From B120-G9 sp034659895 (GTDB lineage Bacteria; Zixibacteria; MSB-5A5; GN15; FEB-12), in contig JAYEIF010000060.1 of the NCBI GenBank assembly GCA_034659895.1, positions 1-21,998 of the forward strand: a DNA stretch of 21,998 bases, given 5' to 3'. This document shows, piece by piece, positions 14,770 to 21,980 of the stretch. The position numbers and the translations under genes were made by a program. Positions within the stretch are counted from its first letter, which is position 1; each line of letters begins with the position of its first letter. The notes beneath the pieces were generated by a model. The model had not been told where the DNA came from. It saw nothing but the letters and a program-made list of their open reading frames with translations, and did no database searches.

Positions 14770-14869
14770 NNNNNNNNNNNNNNNNNNNNNNNNNNNNNNN
14801 NNNNNNNNNNNNNNNNNNNNNNNNNNNNNNNNNNNNNNNNNNNNNNNNNNNNNNNNNNNNNNNNNNNNN
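14770..14869. other. Scaffold gap of exactly 100 N
   Basis: The round number of N suggests a placeholder of unknown true length. Both edges carry the same 127 bases in the same direction. Confidence 0.98.
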
Positions 14870-14996
14870 ACCTGTGCGCCGACAGGCGGGCCGGTTGTAT
14901 CTACCTTCATTGCAACACTCCATTTCCTGTGCGCCGACAGGCGGGTCAGTCCCTGTATTTTCCTGCCTGTCGGTAGACACGGTTGGAAGCCCTGCT
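14870..14996 (+). repeat. 127-base repeat, copy 2 (right of gap)
   Basis: Identical to 14643-14769, offset by 227 bases. It runs to 51 bases before the pth start. Confidence 0.97.
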
Positions 14997-15046
14997 GATT
15001 TCACTTTTCTTGACTTTTTCTGCTTTGCGAGTATCTTTGCCTGCTT

Positions 15047-15634
15047 ATGATATCGCTAATTCTTGGCCTTGGGAATATAGGCCGTCAATACAATAATACC
15101 CGTCACAATGTTGGGTTTGACGTACTATATCGAGTAGCTGATATATTGATACGGGACAAACAGGTCAACACTATCCAAAGGCAGGCAGAATTCTATGATA
15201 TTCTTGATGTTAATGAGACTGACCATCAGTTTGCGCTGGCTTGGCCAAAGACTTTTATGAACCGCTCGGGGCTGGCTGCCGATAAATTGCTGGAGGAGAT
15301 GAGCTTACTGCCGGAGCAGATGCTGGTTATAGTTGATGATTTTAATCTCCCTTTAGGGAAGCTTCGACTTCGGTACTCTGGTAGTGATGGTGGGCACAAT
15401 GGATTGGAGTCAATCGTTCAAACGATTGGGACGAAAAATTTTCCAAGACTGCGTTTGGGAATCGGTCCAATACCCGATACTATGAATAGTGTTGATTTTG
15501 TATTGGGAAAGTTCAATACAGAGGAAAAGAAATATCGGAAGGAAATGCTTGACAATGCAGCCGAGGCGGTGTTTCTTATAATAAATAATTGCTTTGAAGA
15601 AGCAATGAACAAATATAATGCTGACCCTGCTTAG
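15047..15634 (+). CDS. pth: Peptidyl-tRNA hydrolase
   Basis: This enzyme cleaves peptidyl-tRNA released from stalled ribosomes so that the tRNA can be reused. All family hallmarks are visible: GLGNIGRQYNNTRHNVGF (7-24) with Asn10 and catalytic His20, KTFMNRSG (68-75), IVDDFNLPLG (95-104) with the conserved Asp97, and GSDGGHNGL (112-120) with Asn118. The length of 195 residues is normal. No clear ribosome-binding site precedes ATG 15047, and the upstream sequence is repeat material, so the natural promoter may lie in or beyond the scaffold gap. The usual partner gene for ribosomal protein bL25 is not visible upstream. It is followed after 63 bases by rpsF. Confidence 0.97.
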   Translation: MISLILGLGNIGRQYNNTRHNVGFDVLYRVADILIRDKQVNTIQRQAEFYDILDVNETDHQFALAWPKTFMNRSGLAADKLLEEMSLLPEQMLVIVDDFNLPLGKLRLRYSGSDGGHNGLESIVQTIGTKNFPRLRLGIGPIPDTMNSVDFVLGKFNTEEKKYRKEMLDNAAEAVFLIINNCFEEAMNKYNADPA

Positions 15635-15690
15635 CTGATGCGTATTTTTGGCTAAGCCGTTTGAGTTAACGATCAACGTCCGAAGGGAGG
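15629..15690 (+). promoter_or_regulatory. Structured rpsF leader, possible S6:S18 autoregulatory element
   Basis: GCTTAGC (15629-15635, overlapping the pth stop) can pair with GCTAAGC (15651-15657). Next, CGTTTGA (15658-15664) can pair with TCAACG (15673-15678) with one bulged T. CCG at 15680-15682 directly follows, and the Shine-Dalgarno GGGAGG is at 15685-15690. Many bacteria control this operon by S6:S18 binding to a CCG-containing leader, but the fit here is only suggestive. Confidence 0.35.
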
Positions 15691-15697
15691 ATATTTC

Positions 15698-16366
15698 ATG
15701 CGCGTGTATGAAACCACGTTCTTAATTAACCCTCAAACAGATGACAGTACTATTGACAAACATGTTGTGTCGGTTTCCGACATCATTACCGGTGGTGGTG
15801 GAAAGATTTTGCATGAGAACCGAATAGGTACTCGCAGACTTGCTTATGAAATCAAAAAACTGACTCAGGGTTACTATACCTCGTTTGTATATGAAGGCAC
15901 ACCTAAAATACTGTCTCGATTGGATCATCATTTCAAATTTGGTGAAGAGTATCTCCGTCATCTCACAATTCTTTTCGAAGGTAATTTAGAAAAGCTGCTC
16001 AGGAAAGACGAGGATAATAAGTCAGATGACTTTTATTCGAAACCTGCAATTTCGAAAGAACCTGCGCATCGCCGTCCCAAAATCGAAAAAGAATCAGAAC
16101 CTGCAGCTGAAACTCCAGCTGACAAACCCGTAGAAGAAAAACCGACTCCAGCCGAGGAAGCGGAAAATAAAAACGATACTCCGGAGACAAAACCTGTTAC
16201 AGACGAACCGACTCCTGTCGAGAAGCCTGACATCAGTGAAGAAACAGCTCCCGTTGAAGAGTCTACACCCACCGAGGAACCTGAGCAGAAAGAAGAACCA
16301 GAGAAGAAAACTACTAGTGACTCTTCGCTGTCGGATGAATACCCAGAGCAGGAAGAGGAACTGTAA
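15698..16366 (+). CDS. rpsF: Ribosomal protein bS6 with long acidic tail
   Basis: Residues 1-100 are a complete bS6 (MRVYETTFLINP, GTRRLAYEIKKLTQGYYTSFVYEG, HHFKFGEEYLRHLTILFE). It binds bS18 and 16S rRNA on the platform of the small subunit. The usual length is about 95-135 residues; here a further 120 residues follow. This tail starts with a basic-proline part (KPAISKEPAHRRPKIEK) and continues as Pro/Glu/Thr repeats (EEKPTPAEE, DEPTPVEK, ESTPTEEPEQKEEPEKK), ending YPEQEEEL. It looks disordered. GGGAGG lies 7 bases before ATG 15698, so the start is secure. The tail is in the same frame with no stop, and the following 105 bases to rpsR do not contain ssb, which often lies there. Confidence 0.96.
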   Translation: MRVYETTFLINPQTDDSTIDKHVVSVSDIITGGGGKILHENRIGTRRLAYEIKKLTQGYYTSFVYEGTPKILSRLDHHFKFGEEYLRHLTILFEGNLEKLLRKDEDNKSDDFYSKPAISKEPAHRRPKIEKESEPAAETPADKPVEEKPTPAEEAENKNDTPETKPVTDEPTPVEKPDISEETAPVEESTPTEEPEQKEEPEKKTTSDSSLSDEYPEQEEEL

Positions 16367-16471
16367 TGAAATTCGGGTGTGAACTGGCGGTTAAAGCTTG
16401 TAAAAGGTAACTATCAAAATATCGATGATAATTGAAGAAAATCCCATACTTGAAAAGGAAAAAGTGAGAAT

Positions 16472-16690
16472 ATGAGAAGAAGGAAATTTTGTTATTTCTG
16501 TGAGAATAAAATTGAGGCCCCGGATTACAAGGACGAACGTCTGCTTCGACGGTTTATCAATGAACGTGGCAAGATGATACCACGACGTATTTCAGGTAAC
16601 TGTGCGAAACATCAGCGGAAACTCACCACTGCTATTAAGCGAGCGAGAATAATGGCAATTTTGGCATTTGAAAGTGAGTCTTTTCGCTAA
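16472..16690 (+). CDS. rpsR: Ribosomal protein bS18, zinc-binding form
   Basis: The 72-residue product MRRRKFCYFCENKIEAPDYKD...GNCAKHQRKLTTAIKRARIMAIL is a typical bS18, which pairs with bS6 in the 30S platform. Cys7, Cys10, Cys44 and His47 form the metal-binding pattern of the Cys-containing type. The start ATG 16472 is preceded by only a weak purine run. The end of the gene overlaps the open frame of the following DUF2232 gene by 23 bases. Confidence 0.97.
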   Translation: MRRRKFCYFCENKIEAPDYKDERLLRRFINERGKMIPRRISGNCAKHQRKLTTAIKRARIMAILAFESESFR

Positions 16691-17720
16691 TAACGCTCTC
16701 GGAAATACAACCGGGAGACAGAATTGGCGTTCAACATGTGGAAATGCGTCGCCTGTCATAGTGGCAATGTTGCTTTATTCGGTTACTCTCTATGGCGGTA
16801 CTTCTGAAAAAACTGGTACACTTCCAGCAATAATGGCTGCTCCGATTTCTTATGTATTGGCTATGTATTTATATTATGGAATAGCTCGTCTGACATTTGA
16901 ACGCCAAGCTCTTTGGCTTTTTGTGGGTGCATTTGTAGCCATTGGGTTAAGTTGTGTTTTAATTGGAGCCAATCAACTTTTGATGACACTTGCTGGATGG
17001 GGAGCATTGCTTGGCGGTGGTGTTGTTTCCGGGTATATGTCCCTTCGGGGTTACCGACCACGGACTGTGTTTGGAATATCTCTGGCGGTGTTGTTTGCTA
17101 TGACAATAGTACAATTCTTCCCGCTGTGGCAAGATATTCTCAGCACAGCACATGAGACAACACTGATGCTTGTAGAGGAAGCCCGCACGCAACTTACAGC
17201 AATCGGAGAAAGCCCGGAGCGTATCCGTAAGGGTTTGGAATCTTTCCAGTTGTTAGTTGGAATTGCAATGAGGTTAATACCTGCAGAGATGCTTCTCGGA
17301 ACGGCGGTACAGTTCACGGTTGGTTATGTTGCTTTCATCTATTGGATTGAAAGAAACAAACTGGCACCTCCTCAACAGGTACCATTTATGTATTGGAAAA
17401 TACCGTTTTCAGTGATGCCGATTCTTATAGTATTTGCTGCCTTAAGACTGCTGGGGGGTGAGTCTCTAAGGCTTATTGCCGACAATGCACTGGCGATTTT
17501 GGCAGTATTTTATTCTGTTGCAGGATTGGCGTTGGTGGAGTATTATTTGAAGAAAATACGGTTATCATTGCTGATGCGAATATTGTTTTATATTATGCTG
17601 TTACTTTCTCCACTGGTGAGTTTAACATTCTCGCTGGTGTTGGGGTCAGCAATCGCTCTGGCGGGTTTCGCCGACAGTTTTGCTGATTGGCGCAAGCTTC
17701 GCTTGCATGAACTGAGGTAA
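16668..17720 (+). CDS. DUF2232 (YybS-like) integral membrane protein
   Basis: Eight or so hydrophobic segments (for example SPVIVAMLLYSVTLYGG, WLFVGAFVAIGLSCVLIGAN, MRLIPAEMLLGTAVQFTVGYVAFIYWIE, SLLMRILFYIMLLLSPLVSLTFSLVLG) and the position between rpsR and rplI identify a DUF2232 protein. The family is of unknown biochemical function but often sits in this ribosomal cluster. The start is uncertain: no ATG precedes the first membrane helix. The frame opens with TTG 16668 inside rpsR, GTG 16674 is close by, and GTG 16761 or ATG 16767 would cut into the first helix. Overlap with rpsR suggests translational coupling and favours one of the first two. The protein ends SFADWRKLRLHELR. Confidence 0.83.
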   Translation: MKVSLFANNALGNTTGRQNWRSTCGNASPVIVAMLLYSVTLYGGTSEKTGTLPAIMAAPISYVLAMYLYYGIARLTFERQALWLFVGAFVAIGLSCVLIGANQLLMTLAGWGALLGGGVVSGYMSLRGYRPRTVFGISLAVLFAMTIVQFFPLWQDILSTAHETTLMLVEEARTQLTAIGESPERIRKGLESFQLLVGIAMRLIPAEMLLGTAVQFTVGYVAFIYWIERNKLAPPQQVPFMYWKIPFSVMPILIVFAALRLLGGESLRLIADNALAILAVFYSVAGLALVEYYLKKIRLSLLMRILFYIMLLLSPLVSLTFSLVLGSAIALAGFADSFADWRKLRLHELR

Positions 17721-17760
17721 AAAACAAAGTTGTTGCTATACGATTTTGAAAGGATATACT

Positions 17761-18207
17761 ATGAAAGTGATTTTGCGAGAGGATGTTGAAGGTATTGGCA
17801 CTGCCGGGGAGGCTGTAGAAGTCAAGAGCGGTCATGGGCGTAACTACCTAATCCCGCGTAATATGGCTATTCCTGCAACAAGAGCCAATCTCAAAGCGAT
17901 TGGTGAAATACAAAGGCAAAAGGAAGTTCGTGAAAAGAAAGCTCGCCGTCATGCCGAGATAGTCAAAGATCGGATAGAAAAATTGGAGCTGTCCACTGAG
18001 GTTCTTGTTGGTGAAGAAGATAAACTCTTCGGATCGGTGACCAATGCTGATATTGCCGAGCTTCTTGAAGCTAAGGGCGTTACGATAGACAAAAGAGCCA
18101 TTCAGTTGGAATCGCCAATTAAGGTACTCGGAGTGTATACAGTACCAGTAAAAGTAGAGAAGGATGTAATTGCCAATCTTAAGATGTGGGTAATGAAAAA
18201 AGTGTAG
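17761..18207 (+). CDS. rplI: Ribosomal protein bL9
   Basis: The 148-residue product has the N-terminal bL9 domain (MKVILREDVEGIGTAGEAVEVKSGHGRNYLIPRNMAIPAT), a long charged linker helix and the C-terminal domain (KLFGSVTNADIAELL...VKVEKDVIANLKMWV). This is the normal length and architecture; it binds 23S rRNA near the L1 stalk. The frame is open from 17746, but ATG 17761 has AAAGGA at normal spacing and matches the family N terminus. One base separates its stop from the next gene. Confidence 0.98.
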   Translation: MKVILREDVEGIGTAGEAVEVKSGHGRNYLIPRNMAIPATRANLKAIGEIQRQKEVREKKARRHAEIVKDRIEKLELSTEVLVGEEDKLFGSVTNADIAELLEAKGVTIDKRAIQLESPIKVLGVYTVPVKVEKDVIANLKMWVMKKV

Positions 18208-18208
18208 G

Positions 18209-18703
18209 ATGGGACTTCTTGAAGTTAAAGTAGATGGTTTGGCGTTGGACATGACGACTAATTCTCCGGTTGTGATTCTGTCTCCGAAAGGTATAAACAA
18301 GGTGCTCCCAATCTGGATTGGTCACGCTGAAGCTTGGGGTATTGCAATGGAGCTTTCCGGAGTCAAGCCCAAACGTCCAATGACTTATGATTTGCTTCAG
18401 AGTATAATCTCTGCTATCAGTGCTCAGGTGGATCGTGTGGAAATCACTGAGTTAAAAGAGCAAACTTTTTATGCTCGGTTGTATCTTGCGCATGGGGAGC
18501 AGAAATACGAACTGGATGCTCGCCCGTCGGACTCGATTGCGATAGCTCTAAAAACCGGAGCAGCCATCTTCGTTAACGAGGAGTTATTCAATATCGATAA
18601 TGATGACTCAGAAGGTATGTCCCAGATGTCAACTGATCCGGAATCGCTTCGTGAACGGCTCAAAAAAATTAACCCTGAGGATTTCGGTAAGTATTCACTT
18701 TGA
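18209..18703 (+). CDS. Bifunctional nuclease family protein (DUF151)
   Basis: The family-specific patterns are present: MGLLEVKVDGLALDMTTNSPVVILSPKG, VLPIWIGHAEAWGIAMELSG, RPMTYDLL and YELDARPSDSIAIALKTGAAIFVNEEL. Plant and bacterial members have been reported to act on DNA and RNA, but the physiological role in most bacteria is unclear. The 164-residue length is normal, including a short acidic tail. It begins one base after rplI and shares one base (TGATG) with the next gene, so the three genes are almost certainly co-transcribed and translationally coupled. Confidence 0.92.
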   Translation: MGLLEVKVDGLALDMTTNSPVVILSPKGINKVLPIWIGHAEAWGIAMELSGVKPKRPMTYDLLQSIISAISAQVDRVEITELKEQTFYARLYLAHGEQKYELDARPSDSIAIALKTGAAIFVNEELFNIDNDDSEGMSQMSTDPESLRERLKKINPEDFGKYSL

Positions 18704-20595
18704 TGCCGTTTTATATGGGCTTGTTGAAAAAAAACAATCAGTGTTGCCGTAAGGATAAAGACAAACCCAGTAACTACGAGCAGGAGGGAATTAAAATCTC
18801 GCATAGACAATGGCTGGTAGCTGTTTGGTCTGTAGCTCTGTTGATTTTGATTGTCGCTGCTTCTTCATTTGCTGTTTCCAATAAGATTAATCCTAAAGAA
18901 GCAAATTCACAGTTTGCTCAGGGAAAGCGTCTGCTCCAAAAAGGCGATTGGAAGGATGCCGCTACGGTCTTTGAGCACCTTGCGGGACAATACCCACAAT
19001 CTAAAGACCTTGATAAATTTGTTTTCTATCATGCTAAAGCGAAGTACTACCTCGGTGAGTTTAGTGAAGCCATTGCGGGATTCAGTCATTTTTTAACCAA
19101 ATACCCAAATTCACCACAATATGCCCATACTTGTTTTTTCCTTGCAAATGCCTATTATCGCAAAGGAGATATCAATCACGCCCTTGATCAGTATCTTGTT
19201 GCTTATAGTAAAAGCAGAGATAGTCGTCTTGATAGACTGCTTCTTAAATCATTGACCGCACTTTTTCGTAATGCGGGGGTTATTAGTATCGACGAGAGAA
19301 AGTTCGATTTGCTCCCGAGTGGCAAGAAGTGCCGTTTGGCGAAACCTCTGATTCCAATTTTGCTGTCTCATGATCAGGTAACAATAGCAGAGACTCTGAT
19401 CGATGAATGCGGTGAAAAGCTGGACTCAATTCAATATCAATCAGAAATGGATATCCGGAAGGATATGCTTAAAATTGCGATGCTTCTCCCTTTGTCGGGA
19501 AACCTCCAAACCTATGGTGAAGAAATCTATAACGGTTCAGTAATTGCCGCCGAAATGCTTCGGATGGAAACTGGTCAGGATGTCCAACTTGTGCCTTATG
19601 ATACAAAGGGTTATCCAATTGACGCTGCTCGAATAATGGGCGAACTTAACAAGTCATCTGTAACTGCCGTTGTAGGGCCGCTTACGAGCGAGTCTGCCGC
19701 TGTTACTTCAGCGCGGATGTGCCACAGTGGCGTACCTTTGTTGATTCCAGCCGCTACTCAAGCCGGACTGACATTACTGTCGGAGTCATCGTTTCAACTA
19801 TCGCCAAATATCGAATTGGAAGGAGTGCGGATGGCTGAGTATGCTATTTCTGTACTCGGAGCTGATTCGGCAGTGTTGATTTCTTCTCCTAAATCTGAAC
19901 ATTTGCATTCCAGTCGCGCATTTGTCAGGCGTTTCAAGGAACTCGGTGGCACTATAGTTGCCATCGAACATTATCGCTTCCGCGACAAGGACTTCGGGCC
20001 ATATATCAGAGACATTAAAGCTGTTCTTCTCGGAGCTATACCAGACTCTGCTTTCTATGTGAATTCCCGCGGAGATACAATTGATGTCGATGGTCTTCCT
20101 GCACATGTTGACTGTCTTTTTCTTCCCGGTGACAAAAAACAGATTCGGTTGTTGCTGCCTCAGATTCATTTCTACAATCTCACTGGTGCATATCTTGGTT
20201 CAGACCAATGGGGAGATGAAGTTATTTATAAATTGGATGACGATATTACAAAGCAAGCGGTATTTCCGTCTCCCTTTCTAAAAAGAGACATATCAGAAAG
20301 TTTCTTGCAATTTTCAAAGGCATACAGATCCCATTATGACAAACCTCCGGAACGTCTTGCAAGTCTCGGATATGATGCTATGACTTTGATTGGGCGGGCA
20401 TTCAGTAAAGGCGCAAAAACTCCACAAGCTTTGACTGAGAACCTTAAAGCAGTACGGGGATATTCTGGGGCTTCGGGAATAATCACATTTGGCGATAAAC
20501 GCGAAAATGTCGAGATGCCGCTGTATCGTATCTTAGCCGGAGAAGCTGTTTCGCTTGAAAAGGAGCAAACAGAGGAGATAATACCGTCCGAGTGA
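18703..20595 (+). CDS. TPR plus type 1 periplasmic-binding domain protein, LpoA-like architecture
   Basis: A cytoplasmic tail with CC at 14-15 is followed by one membrane helix (about 38-58). TPR-like helices then run over about 66-200 (AQGKRLLQKGDWKDAATVFEHLAGQYPQSKD, KAKYYLGEFSEAIAGFSHFLTKYPNSPQYAHTCF, LANAYYRKGDINHALDQYLVA). From about residue 250 the Leu/Ile/Val-binding-protein type fold starts: LKIAMLLPLSGNLQTYGEEIYNG, VTAVVGPLTSESAA, PLLIPAATQAG, SLGYDAMTLIGRAF. The same order of domains occurs in LpoA, the outer-membrane activator of penicillin-binding protein PBP1A, but LpoA is lipid-anchored and this protein has a membrane helix instead. ATG 18703 shares one base with the preceding stop; the frame also opens at TTG 18700. 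Ligand sensing or envelope control is inferred. Confidence 0.85.
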   Translation: MPFYMGLLKKNNQCCRKDKDKPSNYEQEGIKISHRQWLVAVWSVALLILIVAASSFAVSNKINPKEANSQFAQGKRLLQKGDWKDAATVFEHLAGQYPQSKDLDKFVFYHAKAKYYLGEFSEAIAGFSHFLTKYPNSPQYAHTCFFLANAYYRKGDINHALDQYLVAYSKSRDSRLDRLLLKSLTALFRNAGVISIDERKFDLLPSGKKCRLAKPLIPILLSHDQVTIAETLIDECGEKLDSIQYQSEMDIRKDMLKIAMLLPLSGNLQTYGEEIYNGSVIAAEMLRMETGQDVQLVPYDTKGYPIDAARIMGELNKSSVTAVVGPLTSESAAVTSARMCHSGVPLLIPAATQAGLTLLSESSFQLSPNIELEGVRMAEYAISVLGADSAVLISSPKSEHLHSSRAFVRRFKELGGTIVAIEHYRFRDKDFGPYIRDIKAVLLGAIPDSAFYVNSRGDTIDVDGLPAHVDCLFLPGDKKQIRLLLPQIHFYNLTGAYLGSDQWGDEVIYKLDDDITKQAVFPSPFLKRDISESFLQFSKAYRSHYDKPPERLASLGYDAMTLIGRAFSKGAKTPQALTENLKAVRGYSGASGIITFGDKRENVEMPLYRILAGEAVSLEKEQTEEIIPSE

Positions 20596-20682
20596 TTGAT
20601 GCGATAATCTTAGCTATAGCCCTATTTCCGAAAAGCAAAATCTTGATTTCCTTCTGTGGTAATTTAAATCAGCTTGATGTAC

Positions 20683-20710
20683 TTGATTGCTGGAATGAGT
20701 TTTGTATATT
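20683..20710 (+). promoter_or_regulatory. Candidate promoter of the 68-residue gene
   Basis: TTGATT (20683-20688), a 16-base spacer and TATATT (20705-20710) lie 49-76 bases before the TTG start. This suggests a second transcription start after the ribosomal cluster. Confidence 0.55.
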
Positions 20711-20758
20711 CATTAAAAGGAATTATAACTATTTTGTTTGTAATAGGAGTGTTTACCC

Positions 20759-20965
20759 TTGGAAGAAAAAAAAGTAGCTCTTAAGATGGTTATTGATGGC
20801 AAGGAACGAGATATCAGTTTTGAGGAGCTAGCGCTGTCCAATAATCTTTCCCAAGAAGCGTTAGTCCGCCTTTTGATTGATAAAGGTCTGTTCAAGCCGG
20901 AAGATTTGATGAAAATGTTGGAGAAGGTAAAAAAGGAACGGTATCGTAATATCGAAGATAAGTAG
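20759..20965 (+). CDS. Small acidic-basic helical protein of unknown function (68 aa), TTG start
   Basis: The frame starts with TTG at 20759, seven bases after GGAGTG; no ATG is available until residue 10, so a TTG start is the best reading. After a short beta-like opening (KKVALKMVIDGKERDISFEEL) the protein is helical (LSNNLSQEALVRLLIDKGLFKPEDLMKMLEKVKKERYR), which resembles a small winged-helix or adapter in shape, but I do not recognise the family. There are no Cys residues and no membrane helix. It has its own promoter and stands 163 bases after the LpoA-like gene and 9 bases before the next gene, so it heads a three-gene unit. Confidence 0.75.
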   Translation: MEEKKVALKMVIDGKERDISFEELALSNNLSQEALVRLLIDKGLFKPEDLMKMLEKVKKERYRNIEDK

Positions 20966-20974
20966 TCAAGTTAT

Positions 20975-21481
20975 ATGAATGAAGAGCTTGGAAAAGTTCC
21001 ACAGGAGAATAGTGATTCCGAAATGGATAATGACAAATCTATACTCCAGTGGCGTTGTCATCCCGTTCGACGAAGACCCCGTGTATCTGTGGCGGTTTCG
21101 GTGTTTATTGTGTTGGTTGGTATTATGGTATATTATGCCACCGATCACTCACAGATATTCACTACGCTGGCGTTGGTAGTGATGTTTGCCTCACTGATCA
21201 AGTTCTATTTCCCGACATCATACAAATTGACCGATAAAAAAGTTATCATTAAAACAACGACTCAGACGATTACCAAAGACTGGTCGATCTATCGTTCTTT
21301 TTATCCAGATAAAAATGGTGTTTTACTGTCGCCCTTCACACGACATACACGGCTTGAAAATTTCCGTGGTTTGTATATTATGTTTTCAGGGAACAGGGAT
21401 GAAGTGGTTGAGTTTGTTAAGGACCGTATTGGTTCCAAGATGCAAGACAGAAAAGAGGAATCGACGGAGAAAAAAGAATGA
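20975..21481 (+). CDS. Two-helix membrane protein with PH-like domain (168 aa)
   Basis: A polar, acidic N terminus and a basic stretch (CHPVRRRPRVS) lead to two adjacent membrane helices (about 36-55 and 60-78). A cytoplasmic strand-rich part then follows: FPTSYKLTDKKVIIKTTTQTITKDWSIYRSFYPDKNGVLLSP, ending in a Glu/Lys tail. The pattern of two helices followed by a YxLTDxxVI segment resembles bacterial PH domain (YdbS/bPH2-like) proteins, although only one such unit is present. The ribosome-binding site is weak. Its stop overlaps the next start as ATGA, so the two proteins are probably made together. The role is unknown; a membrane-linked partner for the next protein is an inference. Confidence 0.78.
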   Translation: MNEELGKVPQENSDSEMDNDKSILQWRCHPVRRRPRVSVAVSVFIVLVGIMVYYATDHSQIFTTLALVVMFASLIKFYFPTSYKLTDKKVIIKTTTQTITKDWSIYRSFYPDKNGVLLSPFTRHTRLENFRGLYIMFSGNRDEVVEFVKDRIGSKMQDRKEESTEKKE

Positions 21482-21951
21482 GTTTCTTTCGGGGTTCAAC
21501 TCAGTTTCCAGACTCTGGTAAACCAACCTTACCCAAAGAAGAGGACGCTATTCTAATAAAGGTAGCCAAAAAGGTGGTGGAACGACGGATGGCTGTGCCT
21601 GCAATCGTTTTCCTTGAATCGGTTAAGCCTCTCAATTTTATTGCCTCTCAGGCACTCGTGTTTTTCGAGCCAATTGTTCAAACTATCTTCAATTTCAAAG
21701 ATTACGAAGTTTTCCGTTTAGCGTTGGAGAAACGGGAATCTATAGAAATTTTCATGCAGCACATAGAAGAACTTGATGCTGTTTTCTTCGAACGAGAGAA
21801 ACGCCTCAAGAAATTTCTCAAGACCGAGAGAAAGAAATGGAAGTGGTACCAGCGCTGGCTGGGCTTGTTTACTCCAAAAGTGCAGGTTCCAGACGAGGTT
21901 CTCAATCCTCCTGACGAGTCTGATTCATCGTCAAAGGAATTGCCGAATTAG
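21478..21951 (+). CDS. Conserved-looking protein of unknown function (157 aa)
   Basis: The protein has a disordered start (MSFFRGSTQFPDSGKPTLPKEED) and a hydrophobic, mostly uncharged core: VVERRMAVPAIVFLESVKPLNFIASQALVFFEPIVQTIFNFKDY. A helical, charged part follows (ALEKRESIEIFMQHIEELDAVFFEREKRLKKFLKTERKKWKWYQRWLGLF) and an acidic end. The core could lie on or in the membrane as an amphipathic hairpin. I do not recognise a family. It overlaps the preceding PH-like membrane protein by four bases (ATGA), so the two probably form a functional pair. Its stop is 47 bases before the window end. Confidence 0.78.
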   Translation: MSFFRGSTQFPDSGKPTLPKEEDAILIKVAKKVVERRMAVPAIVFLESVKPLNFIASQALVFFEPIVQTIFNFKDYEVFRLALEKRESIEIFMQHIEELDAVFFEREKRLKKFLKTERKKWKWYQRWLGLFTPKVQVPDEVLNPPDESDSSSKELPN

Positions 21952-21980
21952 TAGATAACAGAGCTGTGTTCCCTAAAAAA

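Larger units (their letters stand above)
14303..15046. other. Gene-free, repeat-rich stretch with scaffold gap
   Basis: No convincing gene is present. In order it holds a CCTGT...ACAGG palindrome, a copy of the dispersed element, a terminator hairpin, the 26-base inverted repeat, a palindromic repeat, a short ATCCGC/GCGGAT hairpin, another CCTGT...ACAGG unit, two identical 127-base copies around 100 N, and a 50-base leader before pth. Open frames here are translations of repeats. Confidence 0.85.

Noticed and set aside
20592..20777. 61-residue open frame after the LpoA-like gene
   Set aside because: It starts at a GTG overlapping the stop without a ribosome-binding site and ends within the following gene; the promoter of the 68-residue gene lies inside it.
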